64,000 bases of DNA, from positions 1 through 64,000 of the forward strand of contig CANRFC010000011.1 in the NCBI GenBank assembly GCA_947629795.1, given 5' to 3'. Positions 56,856 through 64,000 of the stretch are shown piece by piece. The translations under genes were made by a program, and so were the position numbers. The notes under the pieces are model-generated. The model made no database searches. It saw only the letters and a program-made list of their open reading frames with translations, and had not been told where the DNA came from. Each line of letters opens with the position of its first letter. The stretch's first letter is position 1. Source of the DNA: an uncultured Oscillospiraceae bacterium. GTDB lineage: Bacteria; Bacillota; Clostridia; Oscillospirales; Oscillospiraceae.

Positions 56856-58340
56856 TCACTCCAGGGGAGAGATGCCCAGCAGGCCGTTGACCTGCTCGGG
56901 GTCGGTCAGGTCCACGATGGCGGCTCCGGCGGGGGGCTCGGTCACCGGGGCGGCGGCGCCCTTGGCGTAGCCGCCGGAGAAGGTCAGGTCCATGTCGATC
57001 AGCGGGATGGCCAGGCCGTCCTGAGCAATGGAGGAGGTCATCTGCATCTTGCCGCTCATCTGGTCCTTCTCGTCCACGCTCATGACCACCAGCGCGCTGG
57101 CGGCCATACTCTGCTCCGATATGGTCATGTTGACGATCATGTCATAGGCCGTCACCGCGCCGTCCTTCATGGTGAGGGCAAGCTCCATCTTGTTCAGTCC
57201 GCCGTCGATGGAGGAGACATATTTGTCCCCGTCCTGGATAAAGCCTGCGTCGGACAGGGCCGAGGCCAGGTTCTCGGCGGAGGACTTGAAGACTTCATAG
57301 GACACGCCGTAGTCCTCGCTGCTGACCGTGTTGAGGGTGAGGGCGTTCAGGAAAGCCTTCGCTATGGTCTCGTAGTCCATGCCGCCGCTCTGCTTGATGA
57401 GCTGGGACATGTCCATGCCGGACCCCGCCAGCAAGGCATTCATGTCCATGGAGTACCAGGCGTTGGGGTCCAGCCCGGCGCTCTCCAGGGCGGCGCCGGA
57501 CATGTTCATGTACAGCGTGCCCTTGTCCAGGTCGCCCCGGAGCTGCATGTTCATGCCCTGATCCTTCAGGCTCTCCAGCATGGCCTGCTCGGCGGCGGTG
57601 GCCTGGGCGTCGGGAACACCGGCCTCGCCGGCGTCCTGCTCTGTCATGGCGGCCAGCTGGGTCATATCCAGCTTCATGTTCATGGCCATCTCCACCTTGC
57701 TCGTTCCCTCGGTGGCGCCCTGGGCGGTGACCGACAGGGGCATATTGAGCCCCAGCATGGACATAGACCCGTCCATGGTCAGATCACAGTCCCAGATGCC
57801 TTGGCTGTACTTCTTGGCGTAGTTGTTGAACTTCTCCAGATAGGTGAAGCTCTTGCCCTGGGCGGCCTGGGCCACCAGCTTGTCGGTGTCCACGATGATG
57901 GCGGTGCGGTTTGCCTGGTCCCAGCCCACGGTGCAGTCCAGGGCCTGGGCGGCAAAGCGCACGGGGACATAGGTCCGCCAGGTGGCGTCGTCCAGGTAGG
58001 GGGCCACGTCCATGACCAGGGGGGTGGTCACCCCGTTTTCGGTGACGCTGGCCTGGGTGGAGCCCAGGGTCATGGTGATGGTCTTGCCGTCCCGGGTGGC
58101 GGTGACCACGCCGTTGTCGTAGCCCACCTCGGCCCCCAGGGCCTCGAACACCGCCCGGAAGGGCAGGAAGGTCCGGTCGTTCTTCAGCACGGGCACGGCG
58201 TCGGTAAAGGCCAGGGGCTGGCCGTCCAGCTGCACCCCGATCACCGAAGCGGTCTCCTCGGCGGCAAAGGCGGAGGAGCAGCCCAGGGCCAGCACGGCGG
58301 CAGCGCCCACGGCGGCAAGGCGGGAGAGGAACCGTTTCAT
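56856..58340 (-). CDS. Secreted stalk-domain (copper amine oxidase N-terminal-like) protein
   Basis: 494 aa. Signal peptide (MKRFLSRLAAVGAAAVLALG). Residues about 35-155 form the copper-amine-oxidase-N/stalk domain: VIGVQLDGQPLAFTDAVPVL, RTFLPFRAVFEALGAEVGYD and YVPVRFAAQALDCTVGWDQ. The remaining 330 residues are Met-rich (repeated MNMKLDM, GMNMQL, MDMNALL) and resemble the secreted proteins with lipoprotein-like beta folds found in Clostridia. Binding partner unknown. AGGAGG precedes ATG 58340. Confidence 0.85.
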   Translation of the reverse strand: MKRFLSRLAAVGAAAVLALGCSSAFAAEETASVIGVQLDGQPLAFTDAVPVLKNDRTFLPFRAVFEALGAEVGYDNGVVTATRDGKTITMTLGSTQASVTENGVTTPLVMDVAPYLDDATWRTYVPVRFAAQALDCTVGWDQANRTAIIVDTDKLVAQAAQGKSFTYLEKFNNYAKKYSQGIWDCDLTMDGSMSMLGLNMPLSVTAQGATEGTSKVEMAMNMKLDMTQLAAMTEQDAGEAGVPDAQATAAEQAMLESLKDQGMNMQLRGDLDKGTLYMNMSGAALESAGLDPNAWYSMDMNALLAGSGMDMSQLIKQSGGMDYETIAKAFLNALTLNTVSSEDYGVSYEVFKSSAENLASALSDAGFIQDGDKYVSSIDGGLNKMELALTMKDGAVTAYDMIVNMTISEQSMAASALVVMSVDEKDQMSGKMQMTSSIAQDGLAIPLIDMDLTFSGGYAKGAAAPVTEPPAGAAIVDLTDPEQVNGLLGISPLE

Positions 58341-58375
58341 GGAAAGAACCTCCTAAAGTTAAATTTGGCAAGTCC

Positions 58376-58404
58376 ATTATAGCCCATTCCGCCGGGGAAA
58401 ACAA
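58376..58404 (-). promoter_or_regulatory. Promoter of the stalk-domain gene
   Basis: Minus strand TTGTTT (58399-58404), 17 nt, TATAAT (58376-58381). Confidence 0.7.
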
Positions 58405-58476
58405 CCCTGAAAGAGAAACCGCCCGGCGCCGCCGGAAAAATAAGTCCTGCCGGGAGCTATCCCCCCTCTTGACGCG

Positions 58477-58506
58477 CAAGGCCGGGCCAAATTTGGCCCG
58501 GCCTTG
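58477..58506. repeat. Perfect 30-bp palindrome
   Basis: CAAGGCCGGGCCAAA followed directly by its reverse complement, in the 251-nt gap between lpd and the stalk-domain gene. No U tract on either side; a terminator-like or protein-binding palindrome. Confidence 0.55.
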
Positions 58507-58591
58507 TGCTGTCTTGCAGAGAGGAGAGAGGGAGGAGGGAGGGACAGCTCTTGCCCCATCAGGGAAGGAGCGCAAGGGCGTCCCCGCCGGC

Positions 58592-60241
58592 TCAAGAATG
58601 GAAGTGGAGCATCCCGACGCCCAGCCCCAGGGCGGACTCCTGGATGGCCTCCGAGGTGGTGGGATGGGCGAAGATCACGTCGGAGAGCGCTTGGGCGGTG
58701 AGCCCGGCGGAGAGGGCGGCGGTCACGGTGGAGATCAGGGCGCTGGCGTCCGGCCCCACGATGACGCCGCCCAGCAGCTTCTGGGTCCGGGCGTCACAGA
58801 CCAGCTTGACAAACCCCACGCCCTCGCCCATGATCTGGGCCTTGCCGTTGGCAGAGAAGGGGAAGGTGCTCACCTTTACGTCCATACCGGCGGCGCGGCA
58901 GGCAGCCTCGGTCCTGCCCACGCAGGCGACCTCAGGGGCGGTGAAGATCACGTTGGGGATCTGCGCATAGTCCACGTGCCGCTTCCTGCCCAGGATGGCG
59001 TCCACGGCCGCGATGCCCTGGCGGGAGGCGGTGTGGGCCAGCATGAGCTTGCCGGTGACGTCGCCGATGGCATAGATGTCGGCTCCGGTGGTGCGCATGG
59101 AGTCGTCAATGACCACAAAGCCCCGGCGGTCGGTCTCAACGCCCACGGTATCCAGGCCGAGGCCGTCGGTGGACACCTTCCGGCCGGTGGCGGAGAGAAC
59201 GGTCTCGCAGGCGATGCGGTGGGTCTGGCCGTCCTTTTCAAAGGTCACGATGCTCTGGCCGGAATCGGTGCCCAGGACCTCTGTGACCCGGCTTCCGGTG
59301 TAGATGCGGATGCCCTGCTCCCCGGCTTCCTTCAGGATGAGGGCCTCGGCGTCCCCGTCGGTCTGGCCCATGATGTGGTCCAGAAACTCGATGACGTAGA
59401 TCTCCACGCCCATGGCGCTGTACAGGAAGGCAAACTCCATGCCGATGACGCCGCCGCCGATGATGGCCATGGAGCGGGGCAGGTCCTTGAGCTCCAGCGC
59501 GTCGGTGCTGTCCAGGAGCCTGGCGCCGCTGACGGGGAAGGGGGCCGGCGCGGGCACGCTGCCGGTGGCGAGGATGGCCTTCCGGAAATCGACGACCTGG
59601 ACGCCGCCGTCGGGCAGCTTGACCTGGGCCGTCCCGGGGGCCCGGAAGGAGGCCTCGCCCCCCAGGATCTGGACGCCGGCGCCGGAGAGCAGGCTCTCCA
59701 CGCCGCTGCGCAGGTCGGAGCAGATCTGTTCCTTCCGGCTCTGGACCTGGGCCATGTCGAGGACGGGAGATGCCGTCTGGACGCCGAAACGGGAGGCCTC
59801 CCGGACCATCCGGCAGGTGTTGGCGGACTGGATCAGGGCCTTGGTGGGGATGCAGCCCCGGTTGAGGCAGGTGCCGCCCAGAAGGTCCTTTTCGGCCAGG
59901 ATGACCTTCTGGCCGAACTTGGCGGCGTACAGGGCGGCCACATAGCCGCCGGGGCCGCCGCCGAGGATGAAGAGGTCGGCGGACATGGGCTCCCGGGGCA
60001 CGTCGGCCTCGGAGAGCTCCTCGAATTCAAACAGGTCCTGGCCGGAGGTGACCTCATCCCCCTCCCGGATCAGCAGCTCGGTGATCCGGCCGGGGCCGGG
60101 GGCCTTCACAGGGCGGTTGCCCTTGCCCGTCTCCACGTTGGCAAGGGTGGTGCCGCCGCTGACCACCTGGCCTTGCTCCACCTCGATGGTGCCGACGATG
60201 GCCGGCTTTTTCCCCATGACGGGGGTCATTTTGATCCTCAT
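58592..60241 (-). CDS. lpdA: Dihydrolipoyl dehydrogenase with N-terminal lipoyl domain
   Basis: 549-aa flavoprotein that reoxidises dihydrolipoamide with NAD+. Residues 1-80 are a lipoyl-carrier domain with the attachment lysine likely in VETGKGNRPVKAPGPG. Then FAD-binding LFILGGGPGGYVAALYAAKF, redox-active cysteines in GGTCLNRGCIPTK (about 124), NAD-binding AIIGGGVIGMEFAFLYSAMG, and the active-site HPTTSE near the C-terminus. It starts 3 nt after osmC ends, so the two are coupled. No E1/E2 genes are in the window, so the partner complex is unknown. Confidence 0.94.
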   Translation of the reverse strand: MRIKMTPVMGKKPAIVGTIEVEQGQVVSGGTTLANVETGKGNRPVKAPGPGRITELLIREGDEVTSGQDLFEFEELSEADVPREPMSADLFILGGGPGGYVAALYAAKFGQKVILAEKDLLGGTCLNRGCIPTKALIQSANTCRMVREASRFGVQTASPVLDMAQVQSRKEQICSDLRSGVESLLSGAGVQILGGEASFRAPGTAQVKLPDGGVQVVDFRKAILATGSVPAPAPFPVSGARLLDSTDALELKDLPRSMAIIGGGVIGMEFAFLYSAMGVEIYVIEFLDHIMGQTDGDAEALILKEAGEQGIRIYTGSRVTEVLGTDSGQSIVTFEKDGQTHRIACETVLSATGRKVSTDGLGLDTVGVETDRRGFVVIDDSMRTTGADIYAIGDVTGKLMLAHTASRQGIAAVDAILGRKRHVDYAQIPNVIFTAPEVACVGRTEAACRAAGMDVKVSTFPFSANGKAQIMGEGVGFVKLVCDARTQKLLGGVIVGPDASALISTVTAALSAGLTAQALSDVIFAHPTTSEAIQESALGLGVGMLHFHS

Positions 60242-60244
60242 AGC

Positions 60245-60688
60245 TTATTCCTTCTCCAGAACGGGCTCTTCCATCTTGACGCCGGCGGAGAGGCTGTCCC
60301 CCACGGGGCACTGCTTCTCCACCATCTTGATGAGCTGCTGGAGCTGCACGGCGGGGGCGTCGGACTTGATATGGAACACGGTGCGGATGCTCTGCACGCC
60401 GGGGCGCACCTGAGGGTCGGCGCCGGAGAAGCCGTCCGAGTCCAGAAAGCCCTCGATCTCCACCCGGATGTCGTCAAGCACGATGCCGTAGAAATCGGAA
60501 AATACGATGGCGGTGATGGTCTTGCAGGCGGCGGCGCTGCACAGCAGCAGCTCCACCGGGTTCATGCCCTTGTTGTCGCCGCCCGACTCCTCGGGCTCGT
60601 CCAGAAGGATCTTGAAATCCCGGGCGCAGGCCTCCACCTGCAGGTTTTCCTTGCGGGAGGCGGAGACCTTGTAGGAATGTAATGCCAT
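60245..60688 (-). CDS. OsmC-family protein
   Basis: 147 aa. OsmC/Ohr fold with two conserved cysteines, in ELLLCSAAACKTITAIV and EKQCPVGDSLSAGV. Members reduce organic hydroperoxides using dihydrolipoamide, which fits its tight linkage to a lipoyl-bearing dihydrolipoyl dehydrogenase downstream (3-nt gap). The Lpd could recycle the lipoyl reductant for this peroxidase. Upstream is the sigma-54 activator gene (24-nt gap). GGAGC precedes ATG 60688. Confidence 0.9.
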   Translation of the reverse strand: MALHSYKVSASRKENLQVEACARDFKILLDEPEESGGDNKGMNPVELLLCSAAACKTITAIVFSDFYGIVLDDIRVEIEGFLDSDGFSGADPQVRPGVQSIRTVFHIKSDAPAVQLQQLIKMVEKQCPVGDSLSAGVKMEEPVLEKE

Positions 60689-60712
60689 AAAATCATGCTC
60701 CTTTCTTGGGGC

Positions 60713-62806
<2,094 letters not shown>

Positions 62807-62890
62807 AGATCCGATCCCTCCCTTGACAATAGGATACCCGGGGCGCTGCAGACGGTAAGGATATTCTCATGGGGAGCTGTATCCTGGATC

Positions 62891-62921
62891 ATACCGCAGG
62901 CCCGGAGGGCCGCTGCGGTAT
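62891..62921. terminator. Hairpin upstream of the sigma-54 activator
   Basis: ATACCGCAG/CTGCGGTAT stem enclosing a second GGCCC/GGGCC-type stem. Weak T-runs. A possible promoter (GGGACA-17-TATAAT on the minus strand) lies just upstream, around 62937-62965. Confidence 0.5.
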
Positions 62922-62987
62922 TTCATTTAAAGTCAATATTATAACACATTTTTTCGCTCCTGTCCCGGATAATGCCTTTTGTAGCAG

Positions 62988-63024
62988 TATGGCGGCCGCA
63001 GTGAGCTAACACACGGCCGCCATA
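62988..63024 (-). terminator. Hairpin downstream of the symporter gene
   Basis: 11-bp stem TATGGCGGCCG with a 15-nt loop, 34 nt after the symporter stop. No U tract, so efficiency is uncertain. Confidence 0.5.
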
Positions 63025-63058
63025 CCTTATGAGTTCAGAATGTTGACGCTTTCCGGGA

Positions 63059-64000
63059 TCAGGCGGCAGTCTTGTTGGCGAGGACCTTCTCCAGCCAATC
63101 CTTGCCTTCCACAAAGCGGGAGACCAGGAAGCAGACCACGTAGTCGCCGGCGGAATTGATCATGGTTCCGGGAGGGTCCACCAGGTTGCCGATGGCCACC
63201 AGGATGGGGAAGGCGACCTCGATCTGCTGGGGGAAGAACAGGGAAGCCACGATGTACTCGCCGATGTAGCCGCCGCCGGGCACGCCGGAGCAGCCCACGG
63301 CGGAGAACACCACCACCAGGATGACCATGGGCAGCATGTTCCAGGTGAAGGGCTGGCCCAGGGCGCCCATGACAAAGGCGATCTTCAGAACGCCGGAGAA
63401 GCAGCCGCCGTCCATGTGCATGGTGGCGCCCAGGGGGCACACCAGGTCGGCGATGTCGTGGCTGATGCCGGTGTCATAGGCCTCGTTGACGTTGGTGGGG
63501 ATGGTGGCCACAGAGGAGCAGGTGCCCAGAGAGGTGATGACGGGGCGCAGGATGTGCTGGAACATCACCTTGGGGCCGTTCTTGCCGCCGCCGATGTAGG
63601 CGAACAGGGGCCACATGGTAAAGATGTAGATGAAGGAGAGGGGATAGAAGATGAGCATGGCCCGGCCGTAGGATACCGTCACCGCGGAGCCGTAAGTGGC
63701 CAGCAGGTCGGCAAAGATGGCGAAGAAGGCGATGGGGGCGATCTTCATGATGATGCTGATGAACTTCATCATGACCTGGGTCAGGGAGTTGAGCCACTGA
63801 CCCACGGGGCACTCGTCGCCGCCGCACATCTGGGTGGCAAAGCCGAAGAGGATGGAGAACACGATCAGGGGGAGCATGGCCTTGCGGCTGAGCAGGCCCA
63901 CGAAGTCGTTGGTGGTGAAGAAGTTGACGATCATGGTAGCCAGGTCGGCGTGCTCGCCCACTTCCTCAGTGGCCATGTTCTGCCAGGGCTCCAGAACAGG
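63059..64000 (-). CDS. Dicarboxylate/amino acid:cation symporter, 5' end outside window
   Basis: C-terminal ~314 residues of a DAACS/SLC1-type transporter. The reading frame is open to the window edge (PVLEPWQNM before the track start). Conserved elements: MLPLIVFSILFGFATQ, LGTCSSVATIPTNVNEAYDT (serine-rich hairpin) and VCPLGATMHMDGGCFSGVLK (NMDGT-like region, here MHMDGG). VGCSGVPGGGYIGEYIVASL follows. It imports dicarboxylates, glutamate, serine or similar with Na+ or H+. Located just upstream of the sigma-54 activator. Confidence 0.92.
   Translation of the reverse strand, partial: PVLEPWQNMATEEVGEHADLATMIVNFFTTNDFVGLLSRKAMLPLIVFSILFGFATQMCGGDECPVGQWLNSLTQVMMKFISIIMKIAPIAFFAIFADLLATYGSAVTVSYGRAMLIFYPLSFIYIFTMWPLFAYIGGGKNGPKVMFQHILRPVITSLGTCSSVATIPTNVNEAYDTGISHDIADLVCPLGATMHMDGGCFSGVLKIAFVMGALGQPFTWNMLPMVILVVVFSAVGCSGVPGGGYIGEYIVASLFFPQQIEVAFPILVAIGNLVDPPGTMINSAGDYVVCFLVSRFVEGKDWLEKVLANKTAA

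Overview
The window is GC-rich, densely coded DNA from a spore-forming, anaerobic-type Firmicute. The most likely source is a gut Oscillospiraceae relative of Flavonifractor, Lawsonibacter or Intestinimonas. That placement is an inference from gene content and style: yabP/yabQ/divIC/yabR, a SpoVB/MurJ-like flippase, a CIRCE-controlled htpG, RNase Y and YmdB, SLH-domain surface proteins, a sigma-54 activator, and high GC with frequent AGGAGG ribosome sites. No rRNA, tRNA, CRISPR array, prophage or intact transposase gene was seen.

Layout. 1-4.8 kb: RNase Y, a PTS EIIC-like permease, then the yabP-yabQ-divIC-yabR sporulation/division block. 4.8-11 kb: a BlaI/BlaR1-type pair with an exceptionally long sensor, then AraC regulator, EamA exporter and a frameshifted DUF2000 gene. 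11-18 kb (minus strand): uracil permease with an attenuator-like leader, pyruvate kinase, an MFS protein, a membrane acyltransferase and MtaB. 18-26 kb: YfbR-like nucleotidase, ACT protein, a giant hybrid histidine kinase, and a frameshifted SLH/beta-helix surface protein facing an XRE regulator. 26-33 kb: UPF0210, a tiny membrane protein, a DUF7662-like protein, a TPR-like protein, an XRE membrane protein, Pgi and a P-loop protein. 33-38 kb: LepB and the ymdB-yhaO-yhaN-like operon. 38-46.6 kb: HtpG, an SPFH/ribbon-helix-helix operon, an ECF sigma/anti-sigma-like pair, and a transglutaminase-LRR-SLH surface protein. 46.6-53.7 kb: punA, DUF2007-like, mtaD, murJ-like, mazG, hup and rqcP, followed by an M20 hydrolase. 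53.8-56.8 kb: metNIQ with a methionine-rich leader peptide. 56.8-64 kb: a stalk-domain secreted protein, a lipoyl-Lpd/OsmC/sigma-54 activator cluster, and the 3' part of a dicarboxylate/amino-acid symporter.

How the genes work together. The most notable signals are regulatory. metNIQ is preceded by promoter, RBS, a 32-codon ORF with 9 Met codons among codons 7-19, and an intrinsic terminator: the layout of ribosome-mediated attenuation responding to methionine. The uracil permease has a 37-codon leader ORF that runs through U-rich tracts into its terminator hairpin, resembling the UTP-sensing pyrBI attenuator of enterics. The Bacillus order murJ-mazG-yabO-yabP-yabQ-divIC-yabR is split into two blocks about 42 kb apart. 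Other signals are two clear frameshifts, an IS605-type right-end hairpin without a transposase, a dispersed palindromic repeat, and a recurrent AT-rich motif TTATGTNAACC.

Limits: everything was read by eye from one sequence. Family names come from recognised motifs, not database searches. Promoters and hairpins are pattern matches.
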